Origin: Gp13-AA77 sp035946735
GTDB lineage: Bacteria; Acidobacteriota; Terriglobia; UBA7540
Reading direction: 5' to 3'
Assembly (NCBI GenBank): GCA_035946735.1
Contig: DASYYZ010000004.1
Location: 1 to 64,000 of the forward strand
Length of the DNA stretch: 64,000 nucleotides
Positions 35,251 through 43,998 of this stretch are shown here, piece by piece (within the stretch, counting starts at the first letter, position 1; every line of letters begins with the position of its first letter). The notes beneath the pieces are model-generated. The model saw only the letters and a program-made list of their open reading frames with translations, was not told the DNA's origin and made no database searches. The translations under genes were made by a program, and so were the position numbers.

Positions 35251-35726
35251 GCAATCGGTCTTTAGCATAAACAACTTGTATTCTATAACTTAGTAGTTAA
35301 ACTTCAATGACCGACGCGCCGGATGGCCGTTCGGCGACCGGAGCCGAGGCCGACGGAAACGGCTTATTGAATCCAAAGCACTTATAAACCTGTGGAAAAC
35401 GTCTTCACGTGGACAAAAGTGTATACTTTTTTCACAAAAGCGTTCACAGGACTACAAAGGGCTCTAAAAATCCTCCCCAATAAGCTTTCAAAAAGATACA
35501 ACAAGCGACCCTAAAATTGATGAGCTGAAAGCGAATGTAAGACGAAGAAACTGGGAAAACTCCCGGGCATTAGGACGGGCCGAAATGCTCCGGCTCAGCC
35601 TGAGCACAACAAACCTTCCGACCCCCGTCCATCACATTAGCAACTGAGGCAAGCCGTTGCTTCCTGACCGCGACTGGGAGATAATCGCCGTCACCGGACG
35701 CACGGGGATTTCCCAGAGGGGGATAC
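35251..35726. other. Intergenic region upstream of GloVer gene 2
   Basis: This AT-richer 476-nt gap contains the second copy of the conserved upstream element (35414-35502). The sequence just left of it (35391-35410) includes CCTGTGGAAAACG, whose reverse complement carries a DnaA-box-like TTTTCCACA. No ORF is supported. Confidence 0.55.
35414..35502 (+). promoter_or_regulatory. Conserved GloVer-upstream element, copy 2
   Basis: This element aligns over its length with 9741-9830. The core is ACTTTTTTCACAA followed by AAGCGTTCACAGG, i.e. TTCACA-N6-TTCACA. AAAAGT-GTAT-ACTTTT is a perfect inverted repeat at its left end. GGGCTC and GCTTTCAAA are shared further right at the same spacing. It ends 224 nt before the GloVer start codon. 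Confidence 0.6.
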
Positions 35727-37142
35727 ATGACAAGCACACGAGCAAGTCGCGGCTGGACCGCACTGATGGTTGCTGCGACCTTGATGCTGCTGGCGACGGC
35801 GATCTCCTCGCCGGCACAAACTTTCACCACACTTTACAGCTTCGACACGACGGACGGGAGCAACCCCTACGCGGGGCTGGTCCAGGCTACCAATGGTTAC
35901 CTCTACGGGACAACGTCGTCTGGCGGGTCCAAAGGCGTGGGAACAATTTTCGCAATCAGCCTGAGCGGCACACTGACTAAGCTCTACACGTTTTGTTCGC
36001 AAGGCGGCTGCACGGACGGCGAGTACCCCGAAGCGGGGCTGGTCCAGGCTACCAATGGGGACCTCTACGGGACAACTTACGGGGGCGGGGCCAAGGGCGG
36101 GGCCAAAGGCGTGGGAACAATCTTCGAAATCACCCCCAGTGGGAGGCTGACTACGCTTTACAGCTTCTGTTCGCAAAGCCACTGCACGGACGGCTCTGAG
36201 CCCGTCGCGGCGCTTATTCAGGCCACCGATGGGAACTTCTACGGGACCACGACACATGGCGGGGGCGGGAACCGTGGAACGATTTTCAACATTACCTCGA
36301 CGGGCTTGCTGACTACGCTACACAGCCTCGACGGCAGGGAGGGTTATTACCCTGCCTCCGCGCTGGTCCAGGCTACCGACGGGGCGTTTTATGGGACAAC
36401 ACCCTATGGCGGGGACAGCGGTGCCGGGACGTTCTTCACAATCACCCCCAGCGGCACGGTGACTCTGCTGCACAGTTTCGACGGCACGGACGGAAGTCAA
36501 CCCAATGGGCTTGTCCAGGCCACCGATGGCAACCTCTACGGGACAACTTACGGGGGCGGGGCCGACGGCTATGGCACGATTTTTAAGATCAGCCCAAGTG
36601 GCACGCTGACGACGCTGTACAGCTTCGACATCACCGACGGCCAGTACCCCGTCGCAGCGCTAATTCAGGCTACCGATGGCAACCTCTACGGGACAACTTA
36701 CGCGGGCGGGGCGAACGGCTATGGTACGATTTTCACGATTACTCCAACCGGCACGCTGACAACGTTGCACAGCTTCGACGGCACGGACGGCGACGATCTC
36801 GTCGCTGGGTTGGTACAGGACACCAATGGGATCTTGTACGGAACAACGGAGCGTGGCGGAGCCACGGGCGAGGGCACGGTCTTCAGTCTCAGTGTGGGCC
36901 TGGGACCGTTCGTGAAAACATTGCCAACCTCGGGCAAGGTGGGAGCAAGCGTGAAGATTCTGGGCACCGATCTGACGGGCGCCACCAGCGTCACCTTTAA
37001 CGGCACCCCGGCTACCTTTGTGATTGGTTCGGCGAACGGGATCGCCACCACCGTACCAGCCGGCGCCACCACGGGCACGGTTCAGGTGGTAACGCCCAGC
37101 GGTACGTTTTCGAGCAACGTGGTCTTCCGAGTGACGCCGTAA
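35727..37142 (+). CDS. Secreted GloVer-type repeat protein 2 with C-terminal IPT/TIG domain
   Basis: This 471-aa exported paralogue of the protein at 10111 has a signal peptide ending SPAQ and seven DGN(L/F)YGTT repeats. Its C-terminal domain (VGLGPFVKTLPTSGKVGASVKILG...VVFRVTP) is nearly the same as in protein 1. The repeats here are more even, about 50-55 residues, with fewer Cys. A strong ribosome binding site (GAGGGGGA) precedes the ATG. It shares the upstream element with gene 1, pointing to common control. Confidence 0.85.
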   Translation: MTSTRASRGWTALMVAATLMLLATAISSPAQTFTTLYSFDTTDGSNPYAGLVQATNGYLYGTTSSGGSKGVGTIFAISLSGTLTKLYTFCSQGGCTDGEYPEAGLVQATNGDLYGTTYGGGAKGGAKGVGTIFEITPSGRLTTLYSFCSQSHCTDGSEPVAALIQATDGNFYGTTTHGGGGNRGTIFNITSTGLLTTLHSLDGREGYYPASALVQATDGAFYGTTPYGGDSGAGTFFTITPSGTVTLLHSFDGTDGSQPNGLVQATDGNLYGTTYGGGADGYGTIFKISPSGTLTTLYSFDITDGQYPVAALIQATDGNLYGTTYAGGANGYGTIFTITPTGTLTTLHSFDGTDGDDLVAGLVQDTNGILYGTTERGGATGEGTVFSLSVGLGPFVKTLPTSGKVGASVKILGTDLTGATSVTFNGTPATFVIGSANGIATTVPAGATTGTVQVVTPSGTFSSNVVFRVTP

Positions 37143-37195
37143 AAGCGGTATATGGCAGCGCTGTAGACTGTAGATGGGAGAACGCGGGGCCCCGG

Positions 37196-37483
37196 TCAGG
37201 CCCTCTGGCTCAGATGTTCTTGCATATAAGCGCGGAGCAAGGCATTGATGCGGGTTTGATAGCCGGGACCCTGCCTCCTATACCATTCAAGGACATCGCT
37301 ATCGACCCGTAGGGTCAGTTGTTTCTTCGGGGGCACAGGCTTCAGACCTCGCCGCACCACAGCGCGCGCAAACACCTCCGGCGTCAATTCGGGAGTATCC
37401 GAAAAATCGATCTTGTTGTCCTTCAGCGCATCGACACGCTTCCAGTCAGTCCGCGATTTTCCTGAAGTAGCCGATTTCTTCAT
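37196..37483 (-). CDS. brnA: BrnA-family antitoxin
   Basis: This 95-aa antitoxin has the BrnA signature near its C-terminus: KKQLTLRVDSDVLEWYRRQGPGYQTRINALLRAYMQEH, a ribbon-helix-helix DNA-binding fold. The N-terminal half should bind the toxin. It overlaps the end of the preceding brnT remnant by 38 nt, the usual BrnTA order, so it was translated from the same mRNA. The toxin partner is truncated, leaving this antitoxin as an orphan. Confidence 0.85.
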   Translation of the reverse strand: MKKSATSGKSRTDWKRVDALKDNKIDFSDTPELTPEVFARAVVRRGLKPVPPKKQLTLRVDSDVLEWYRRQGPGYQTRINALLRAYMQEHLSQRA

Positions 37484-37619
37484 TCTTCGTCGCCTTTCGA
37501 ACGGAAATGATTCGGATCACTTCGTCGGTCTCGGTATGGCTGATAACCACAACACGGCCCTGGAGCAAACCCAAGGTCACGAACCGCGTTTCGCCGTAAT
37601 CAAACCGATCGTCCACCAT
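37446..37619 (-). pseudogene. brnT: Truncated BrnT toxin
   Basis: The last 57 codons encode the C-terminal two-thirds of a BrnT-type RNase toxin: DDRFDYGETRFVTLGLLQGRVVVISHTETDEVIRIISVRKATKNE, matching the family's 'R...LG...L.V.HT...VIRIISARKAT' pattern. The family N-terminus (WDxxKxxxNxxKHGI) is missing. Just upstream the sequence GIEAAFAGE is still recognisable but preceded by unrelated codons. The divergent gene for a four-helix-bundle protein begins 54 nt from the surviving ATG, where the N-terminus should be. Confidence 0.75.
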
Positions 37620-37672
37620 AGTGACCGTTTCGCCGGCAAACGCCGCCTCGATGCCGGTGCCTTCAGCTTGAC

Positions 37673-38065
37673 TTGGGCTGGAAACAGGCTCATGCCTTGA
37701 CTCTGGAAGTATATCGCTCGACGCCGCGGCTTCCTTCGGACCAGAGATTTGGGCTTGTTTCGCAAATGCAGAGAGCGTCGGTTTCAGTGCCGGCCAACAT
37801 TGCCGAGGGGTTCAAACGACGAGGACGAGCCAATAAGGTCTGTTTCTATAACATCGCGCAGGGATCGCTTGAAGAACTCCGCTACTACTTCATTCTTTGT
37901 CGGGATCGGGGTTACAAGCTTGAATACGAGCAACTCGCAGGGCAGGCGGACCAGATAAGCCGTATGTTGAGGCTAGTCGGTGACGAACCGTTTCCCCCCG
38001 TCTACCCCTATCGCCTATTGCCTACCGTCTACTGCTCTCATGCACCATCTCCACCAGCGCCTTGA
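37673..38065 (+). CDS. Four-helix-bundle protein (23S rRNA intervening-sequence family)
   Basis: This 130-aa protein is of the S23/IVP family (TIGR02436): AHALTLEVYRSTPRLPSDQRFGLVSQMQRASVSVPANIAEGFKRRGRANKVCFYNIAQGSLEELRYYF. Named for ORFs inside 23S rRNA intervening sequences, family members also occur alone, as here. There is no rRNA nearby. The start is TTG at 37673, and the first few family residues may be lost. The C-terminus runs into low-complexity text (PYRLLPTVYCSH) and overlaps the end of hemE by 44 nt on the other strand. Confidence 0.8.
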   Translation: MGWKQAHALTLEVYRSTPRLPSDQRFGLVSQMQRASVSVPANIAEGFKRRGRANKVCFYNIAQGSLEELRYYFILCRDRGYKLEYEQLAGQADQISRMLRLVGDEPFPPVYPYRLLPTVYCSHAPSPPAP

Positions 38066-39104
38066 CGTTCTCATACGGGGTATCAGGCAGAATCCCGTGA
38101 CCGAGATTGAAGATGTGGCCCGCGCGGCCGGAAGCCTGGCCCAGGATGCGCTCGACTCGCGAACGGATCACCCGCGGAGCAGCGAAGAGCACACTCGGAT
38201 CTAGATTCCCCTGCACGGCCACGTCATAGCCTATGCGCCTCCAGGAGTCGTCGAGCTCAACGTGGAAATCAAGGCCGATCACAGTTCCACCCGCTTCCCG
38301 CATCAGCTCCAGCAGCATCCCGGTGCCAGTGCCAAAGTGAATGAGCGGGATGTTTCGCGGCAAGGCGCCAAAAAGCGCGCGGCTCCAGGGCAGCACAAAT
38401 TCGCGATAATCGCCCGGTCCAAGGCACCCCACCCAGGAGTCGAAGATCTGTACCGCCTGAACGCCGGCCTCGATCTGGCCTTTGACGTAGGTGGCCAGAT
38501 TGCGCGCGAGGTGTTCCATCAGAGCACGCCACGCGCCTGGGTCGGAGTACATGAACGCTTTGGTCCTGGTATAAGAGCGCGAGCTCCCGCCCTCGATCAG
38601 GTATGAGGCCAGAGTGAACGGCGCTCCTGCAAAGCCGAGCAGCGGCAGATCAGTCCTGAGGGCGGCTCGTGTCCGGCGGATGCCCTCGAAAACGTATTCG
38701 AGCGCGCCCGGCTCCGCCTCCCGCAACCTATTGACGTCCGCGGCGCTGCGGATCGCGGGAGTCACCTGCGGCCCATCGCCCTTCGAGTATTCGAGATCGA
38801 AGCCGAGGGGCTCGACGATCAGCAACAGATCCGCAAACAGGATGGCCGCGTCCACCCCGAGGCGCTCGGCCGCGCTGACCGTGACCTCCGCCACCAGGTC
38901 CGGGCTCTTGCACAATTCGAGAAAGGGCACTCGGGCGCGCAGCTCGCGATACTCCTTCATGTAGCGGCCTGCCTGACGCATCAGCCAGACCGGAGTCGCG
39001 TCCACCGGTTCGAGCCGGCAGGCCTTGAGAAACCGCGACTGATGCCAAGGCTCGCGCTGCGCTTCAGATTGTTCAGATTGTACGGTGCCCAGCGGCGCCT
39101 TCAT
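38022..39104 (-). CDS. hemE: Uroporphyrinogen decarboxylase
   Basis: HemE removes four carboxyl groups from uroporphyrinogen III to give coproporphyrinogen III. The 360-aa protein has the N-terminal active-site signature TPVWLMRQAGRYMKEYRELR, the ADLLLIVEPLGFDLEYSKGDGP region and the C-terminal GLDFHVELDDSWRRIG...NLDPSVLFAAPRVIRSRVERIL block. Its start codon overlaps the stop of hemY by 4 nt (ATGA), so the two are translationally coupled. The order on the minus strand is hemH-hemY-hemE. Confidence 0.95.
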   Translation of the reverse strand: MKAPLGTVQSEQSEAQREPWHQSRFLKACRLEPVDATPVWLMRQAGRYMKEYRELRARVPFLELCKSPDLVAEVTVSAAERLGVDAAILFADLLLIVEPLGFDLEYSKGDGPQVTPAIRSAADVNRLREAEPGALEYVFEGIRRTRAALRTDLPLLGFAGAPFTLASYLIEGGSSRSYTRTKAFMYSDPGAWRALMEHLARNLATYVKGQIEAGVQAVQIFDSWVGCLGPGDYREFVLPWSRALFGALPRNIPLIHFGTGTGMLLELMREAGGTVIGLDFHVELDDSWRRIGYDVAVQGNLDPSVLFAAPRVIRSRVERILGQASGRAGHIFNLGHGILPDTPYENVKALVEMVHESSRR

Positions 39105-40555
39105 CGTGCTTCGACCTCTTGGGCGGGGGCTTGCACAACATCGGCAAGCACCTGCCGCGCCGCCGCTTCTCCGGTGCGAATCACGTCCGAGATTCCGATG
39201 CCCGAATAAGCGTTCCCGGCCAGATGAAGCCCCGGATAGGTACGAACGCGCTCGGCAATCGCGCGGAGGCGCTCGGCGTGTCCGACGGTGTACTGGGCCA
39301 TGGCACGCGGCCAGCGATAGATTCGCCAGAAGAGAGGCTCATCCGCCAGGCCCAGGATCGAGCGCAACTCGGTGCGCGCGACGCGCAGAATCTCATCATC
39401 GCTCGCTTTCAGAATCTCGGGCTGGCGTGAGCCGCCCAGAAAGCAGCGCAGGAGGGCGCGTCTTGCCGGGGCGCGATGGTCGAATTTGGCGTGAACGAAT
39501 GTGCAGGCCAGCAAGCCGCGCTTCTCCGCGCGCGGCGCCAGAAATCCGAATCCGCGAGGCAGTCGCGACCGGACACGGCCATCGTAACCGAGAGCCACGG
39601 TCAGCGCGGAGTTGTAAGGGATGCTCGCAACTTGACCGGCCAACCCTCGATCGAGACCCGCGAGCACGTCGGCGCTCGCCCAAGCCGGCAGCGCGAGAAT
39701 CACACTGTCGGCTTCGCGGATTGAGCCATCGTCGAAGATAAGACGGTAGCCATGGGCGAACCCCGAGCGCGCCTCCAGAGTCGCCACGCGCCTTCGCAAT
39801 TCGATCCGCTCGCTTCCAATCCGGTTCGCCAGCATTTCAACCAGACTGCCAAGCCCCGCCCGCAGCGTCATGAAGATTGATCCCGGTTTCGCCGCGCCCA
39901 TCTTCTTCCTCAGCGCGAGCGCCCCGCGTGTCAGGCTTCCGTACTCCACTTCCATGTGCCGGAAACGCGCCAGCACGGAATCCGCGCTAAGCTCGGCCGG
40001 ATCGCCGCCATAGACGCCGGCCACGAGCGGCTCCGTGATGTTCTCCAGCACGCCAAAATGCCGGGTGATAAAATCCTGTATCGATTCGTCACCGCCGGGC
40101 GCAGGGCCGCCAGGAGCGCGTCCCAGGAGCCACTCGCGGGCCATCGTCACTTTGCTCGCGAGCGGGATCAGCGGTGTCATCAACACCGGCCACAGTCGCG
40201 TGGGCACCATCAGCATCAAACCTTCGGGAAATGGCTGAAGCCGCCCTTTGTGAAGAATGTAGGTGCGGCGCTCCGCATCGTTCGAGCCCATCAACTGCTC
40301 AGCGAGCCCAAGCTCGCGCGCCAGGGCGGCCGCCTCGGGCTTCTCGCGAAGAAAGCTGTCCGGGCCGGCCTCGATCAGGCAATCGTCAACGCGATCGGTG
40401 CGAATCACGCCGCCCACGCGATCCCCAGCTTCGACCAGGATCTCGTCGATTGGTACGCCCTCGCCGCGCGCCTGACCAAGCCGGTAAGCGGCGGTGAGTC
40501 CGGCGATACCGCCACCTACCACTACAATTCGGCGGTTTTGGTGGTCATGGAACAT
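39101..40555 (-). CDS. hemY: Protoporphyrinogen/coproporphyrinogen oxidase (HemY type)
   Basis: This FAD-dependent, oxygen-using oxidase of the HemY family oxidises (proto/copro)porphyrinogen. The FAD-binding start is RRIVVVGGGIAGLTAAYRLG, and the C-terminal FAD motif GLHLAGNAYSGIGISDVIRTGEAAAR is complete. I place the start at 40555 (MFHDHQNRR), with AGGA 9 nt upstream. An ATG at 40564 is also possible, while the frame open to 40636 would overlap hemH. Whether it feeds the protoporphyrin or the coproporphyrin route depends on finding hemQ elsewhere in the genome. Confidence 0.92.
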   Translation of the reverse strand: MFHDHQNRRIVVVGGGIAGLTAAYRLGQARGEGVPIDEILVEAGDRVGGVIRTDRVDDCLIEAGPDSFLREKPEAAALARELGLAEQLMGSNDAERRTYILHKGRLQPFPEGLMLMVPTRLWPVLMTPLIPLASKVTMAREWLLGRAPGGPAPGGDESIQDFITRHFGVLENITEPLVAGVYGGDPAELSADSVLARFRHMEVEYGSLTRGALALRKKMGAAKPGSIFMTLRAGLGSLVEMLANRIGSERIELRRRVATLEARSGFAHGYRLIFDDGSIREADSVILALPAWASADVLAGLDRGLAGQVASIPYNSALTVALGYDGRVRSRLPRGFGFLAPRAEKRGLLACTFVHAKFDHRAPARRALLRCFLGGSRQPEILKASDDEILRVARTELRSILGLADEPLFWRIYRWPRAMAQYTVGHAERLRAIAERVRTYPGLHLAGNAYSGIGISDVIRTGEAAARQVLADVVQAPAQEVEAR

Positions 40556-40616
40556 CGCCTTCATTCCTGATCGGTCCATCGGTAATTGGCCACTGCAACC
40601 CTCCGCCACCGCCAAA

Positions 40617-41591
40617 TCACAAATCACCAATCGCAAATTGCAAATTCTTACGTGTGTTCACGAGGTCAGCCAAGGCATCGATGAAAAGCGGGCTGTCATT
40701 CAGCGACTCCGGCCGCGAAACCGTAATGCCCTTCGCCTGCCCGTGCCCGCGAAACACCACGTCAATGTCGTAAAGGATCTCGACGTGGTCGCACACAAAC
40801 CCAACCGGCGCCACCACAACGTGGCGATGACCCACCGTCGCAAGCCAATCGATCTCCGACTCCACGGTCGGACCGATCCACGGCTCTGGCGTCATTCCCT
40901 GGCTCTGAAACGCTACGCTCCATTGCCCCCGTTCGAGTCCCAACGATTCGGCCACCAGCCGGGCGGTCTCACGCACTTGCTGCTCATAAGCATCGCCCTC
41001 GCGGATGGTCCTCTCCGGCACGCTGTGCGCTGTGAAAACGACGGGTACCGATCCCTCAGCTGCCGCTCCGGCGGACGCGAGCGCCGTCGCGAGGCGCTCG
41101 CGAAAGGCAGCGATGAGGCCCGGATAATCGTGCCAGCTTGCCACAAATGCGATGTCAAGGCCGGGCGCCGACCTCTGACGCGCTTCTTCCAGCGCCTGGC
41201 GGTACTGGCCCACGCTGGTGCGCGAATTCTGCGGCGCCAGGCAGACCGCGATCAGGCGCTCGATGCTATCCGCTGCGGCTTGTTTTAGCGCCTGGACGAT
41301 GTATGGCCGCCAATTGCGCATGCCGACGTACACCGGCCGTTGCAGCCGTTCCCCGAGCGCCGCCGCCTGTCGAATCGTGAGCCGCGTGAGCGGCGAGGCT
41401 TCTCCAGGCGGGGCTCCGGGAAGTAAACTGACCAGGCGGTAGCGCGCTACGATTTCCTCCACAGCGGCCGCCGGCAAGGGCCGGCCATTGCGCAGGCTGA
41501 GCAGGAAGGCAGGGACATCTTTCAGCCGGTCGGGCGCGCCGTGGGCAAGCAGGATCACGCCCCAGTTGGATTGGCTGCCGGAAAGCATCAT
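40617..41591 (-). CDS. hemH: Ferrochelatase
   Basis: This enzyme inserts ferrous iron into a porphyrin. The 324-aa protein contains the iron-binding His motif VVFTAHSVPERTI, the Glu of the second site in FQSQGMTPEPWIGPTVE, and the C-terminal VVAPVGFVCDHVEILYDID. All are diagnostic of HemH/CpfC. The start codon is one of two adjacent ATGs (41591 or 41588) behind AAAGG. The gene order with hemE and hemY resembles that of coproporphyrin-dependent (Gram-positive-type) clusters, but the sequence alone does not settle the substrate. Confidence 0.93.
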   Translation of the reverse strand: MMLSGSQSNWGVILLAHGAPDRLKDVPAFLLSLRNGRPLPAAAVEEIVARYRLVSLLPGAPPGEASPLTRLTIRQAAALGERLQRPVYVGMRNWRPYIVQALKQAAADSIERLIAVCLAPQNSRTSVGQYRQALEEARQRSAPGLDIAFVASWHDYPGLIAAFRERLATALASAGAAAEGSVPVVFTAHSVPERTIREGDAYEQQVRETARLVAESLGLERGQWSVAFQSQGMTPEPWIGPTVESEIDWLATVGHRHVVVAPVGFVCDHVEILYDIDVVFRGHGQAKGITVSRPESLNDSPLFIDALADLVNTRKNLQFAIGDL

Positions 41592-41697
41592 CCTTTGACT
41601 ATAGCAGCAGGCGCTCCCGAGCAACCATCGGGACCGTGCCCGAGGCTAGGCAAGTAGGCCGCCAGTTGAAAGACGGTGGCGAGACAATCCCGAAACG

Positions 41698-41716
41698 GCC
41701 TTATTGCTTCTAAGGC
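41698..41716 (-). terminator. Possible terminator hairpin after the GH18 gene
   Basis: The perfect stem GCCTTA / TAAGGC with a 7-nt loop overlaps the stop codon on the minus strand and is followed by CGTTTC. The short T run makes it weak. Confidence 0.35.
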
Positions 41717-42846
41717 TGCGATATCGTGGCCTGATACATGGCGTCCAGCAGGTCCTGGGAGTGGCCGTCGTAGTCAGCGTCCAAGGACCACAGGAAGGTG
41801 CCGCCGAGACCCCGCGTCCACACTGAATAGGTCACTCGGTTCCATGTCGAGAGCGAATCGTCGTAGGTGATGAACCCCAGGTTCCCGTCGGACCTTAGCA
41901 GGTAAGGCACCTTGGCAAAGGGATCCAAATAGCTCGTCCATCCCAGCTTGTTGATTCGCTGCTTGATGAACGTCCCGTAGTTCTCGGAGAGTACCGTGTT
42001 GGCGCAGTTTGTACAATTGCCAAAGAGGTAGTCCACGTTTTCATAGAAGTATCCGTAGAAGGGAGTGCCCATGTTCAGCTTTTGCCCTGGAATCCCATTC
42101 TGGATCAGGTAAATGTCAGCGGCTTGCTGAACGCTGCCCCCAGGACTGCACTCGTAGGGCTGGGGATTGCGAGGATCGGTGAAGATGGGCGAGTTGAGCT
42201 GGGCGTCGTCCGTCCAGGGTCCGGCGCAGTCATACATCATGATGTTGAAGTAGTCCACCAGGAATTGGGTCTCGGGGAAATCGTACCCCCATCCTCCCCA
42301 CGGCGGCACGTCAGCGGAAAGCAGGTATTCGGGCGAAGGGAAGGTTTGGCGGAGCGCCTCGAAGAGCGCCAGGAAGGTGCTGCGGCCCATCTGACCTCCG
42401 GGATATTCCCAGTCGATGTCAACCCCGTCGTAGCCGTTGTTCTTGATGAAGGTGTCGAGATTGCCGATCAGCACACCGAGCACCCCGGGCTTCTCGAGCG
42501 CAGGAAAATCGCCTCCCAGGAGCAAAAGAACCTTAACGCCGGCGGCGTGCGCGTTGGTGATCAGCTCCGGTTCGTAAAATCCCTCGGGCACGACGAGAGT
42601 TCCCGTGGTGTCGAAGCTGACTCCGGCGTGATTGATATGCGTCAGCTCGTTGAAAGGAATTTGGGCTGAGCTGTAGGGCGGCGTTTGCGACCGGCTCCAG
42701 TAGCCGTAGTCGCCGATCAGGCGCTTGCGGAGTTCGTTCGCTTGGCGCGGCGCCTGGGCAAGTGCCGCCGGATTCCCGGTGAGAGATGCGAGCGAAACCA
42801 TCACGAGCCCGGCATAGCCTGGCAGTATCTGGCGACGAAGCTTCAT
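41710..42846 (-). CDS. Secreted glycoside hydrolase family 18 protein (chitinase-like)
   Basis: This 378-aa exported enzyme has a signal peptide (LPGYAGLVMVSLASLTGNPAALAQA) followed by a GH18 TIM barrel. The catalytic signature DGVDIDWEYPG is present, with the proton-donor Glu near residue 147. VKVLLLLGG before it and YFNIMMYD after it (strand 6, MxYD) are also conserved. It should cleave chitin or a related GlcNAc polymer. The start codon follows a near-perfect ribosome binding site (AGGAGGTG). It is not linked to other chitin genes here, although nagB lies elsewhere in the window. Confidence 0.9.
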   Translation of the reverse strand: MKLRRQILPGYAGLVMVSLASLTGNPAALAQAPRQANELRKRLIGDYGYWSRSQTPPYSSAQIPFNELTHINHAGVSFDTTGTLVVPEGFYEPELITNAHAAGVKVLLLLGGDFPALEKPGVLGVLIGNLDTFIKNNGYDGVDIDWEYPGGQMGRSTFLALFEALRQTFPSPEYLLSADVPPWGGWGYDFPETQFLVDYFNIMMYDCAGPWTDDAQLNSPIFTDPRNPQPYECSPGGSVQQAADIYLIQNGIPGQKLNMGTPFYGYFYENVDYLFGNCTNCANTVLSENYGTFIKQRINKLGWTSYLDPFAKVPYLLRSDGNLGFITYDDSLSTWNRVTYSVWTRGLGGTFLWSLDADYDGHSQDLLDAMYQATISQP

Positions 42847-43125
42847 ATATCCACCTCCTGGCCGGGTCTGAGTGTACACCCCGGCGCTTCGATTGGGAAA
42901 GATGAAGGTATCTCGACGCCGCCAGGGTCCTCTTCCTCTTCAGGCCCTGGGCCGGACTGCTCTACACGGTCCTCTGAGTGCGCGGCCTTGCGGCCGACTT
43001 GACTAGCACCATAGGCTACGCTGTCGTCTTGACAGTCCCGCGGTCCGGCACTATGCTGATTCATCATTTGGTCCGCAGATCAGGAGCAATCAGCGGCATC
43101 CGGCTGGACTCGACAAGGAAAATGA

Positions 43126-43968
43126 GTGACTGAACCGAAAGTCTCACGAGATCGACCGCCACTGGCCGCCCGAAGCCGTCTCGCCGTGATTGCCGGCAAC
43201 GGACGATTTCCCTTCCTTGTGGCCGAGGCCGCCCGCGAACAGGGAATCGATCCGGTCGTATTCGCCATCCGTGAGGAAGCATCGCCGGAGCTGGCCCGGA
43301 CGGTCTCAACTTGTCATTGGCTGAGCCTCGGCGAGCTGGCGCGCCTCTTTGAACTGCTCGAGGCGGAGCAGGTGGGCCGCGTGCTGTTGGCCGGACAGGT
43401 GAAGCACGCTCAGCTCTACAGCGGGATTCCTCCCGATGGCCTGGTGCGCGGCGCTCTCGAAAGCCTTGACCGCAAGAATACCGACGCGCTGATCGGCGCT
43501 TTCGTTCAGATGCTGGAAGCGCAGGGGATTCAGGTGATGGATTCCACGCTGTTCCTGAAGCCGCTGCTGCCCGAGCCCGGTCTGCTGACGCGGCGCGGCC
43601 TCGACGAGCGCGAAGCGGCCGACGTGGAATACGGCTACGAGATCGCCCGCCAGATCGCCGCGCTCGACATCGGCCAGACGGTGGTGGTGGCGGACCGGGC
43701 CTGCGTGGCCGTGGAGGCCATGGAAGGCACGGACGCCGCCATCGAGCGCGCCGCAAAGCTCGGAAACGGGAAGCGCCTCGCAGTCGTCAAAGTCAGCAAG
43801 GCCGACATGCGCTTTGATGTACCCGTGGTCGGCCTCACGACGATCCAGGTGATGGATCGGGCCAACGCGCGCGCGCTCGCCATTGACGCGGGCAGAACGC
43901 TGTTGTTCGAACGGCAGCGGCTGATTGAAGAAGCGGATCGCTGCGGAATCGCGATCGTGGCGGTCTAG
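43126..43968 (+). CDS. lpxI: UDP-2,3-diacylglucosamine pyrophosphatase LpxI
   Basis: LpxI hydrolyses UDP-2,3-diacylglucosamine to lipid X in lipid A synthesis. It replaces LpxH in many bacteria. The 280-aa protein (former DUF1009) starts LAVIAGNGRFPFLVAEAAREQG. It also contains VGRVLLAGQVKHAQLYSG, PLLPEPGLLTRR, VVVADRACVAVEAMEGTDAAIERA and FDVPVVGLTTIQVM, all family hallmarks. The start is GTG, since a nearby ATG (43122) hits a stop at once. Downstream are a toxin-antitoxin island and then a GnnA-like dehydrogenase and TonB. Confidence 0.93.
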   Translation: MTEPKVSRDRPPLAARSRLAVIAGNGRFPFLVAEAAREQGIDPVVFAIREEASPELARTVSTCHWLSLGELARLFELLEAEQVGRVLLAGQVKHAQLYSGIPPDGLVRGALESLDRKNTDALIGAFVQMLEAQGIQVMDSTLFLKPLLPEPGLLTRRGLDEREAADVEYGYEIARQIAALDIGQTVVVADRACVAVEAMEGTDAAIERAAKLGNGKRLAVVKVSKADMRFDVPVVGLTTIQVMDRANARALAIDAGRTLLFERQRLIEEADRCGIAIVAV

Positions 43969-43998
43969 AAATTGTCGATTTTCGATTGACGATTGATT

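Noticed and set aside
35391..35502. Possible replication origin because of DnaA-box-like nonamers
   Set aside because: Only a few loose matches, no dnaA, dnaN or gyrB nearby, no AT-rich unwinding region of the usual size, and the same element occurs at other loci.
37980..38045. Low-complexity 'PYRLLPTVYC' end of the four-helix-bundle gene as a functional tail
   Set aside because: This kind of text is common in non-coding tails and probably reflects read-through past the natural end.
42843..43067. Minus-strand 74-codon frame between GH18 and lpxI
   Set aside because: No ribosome binding site, low-complexity acidic sequence, and overlap with the GH18 start region.
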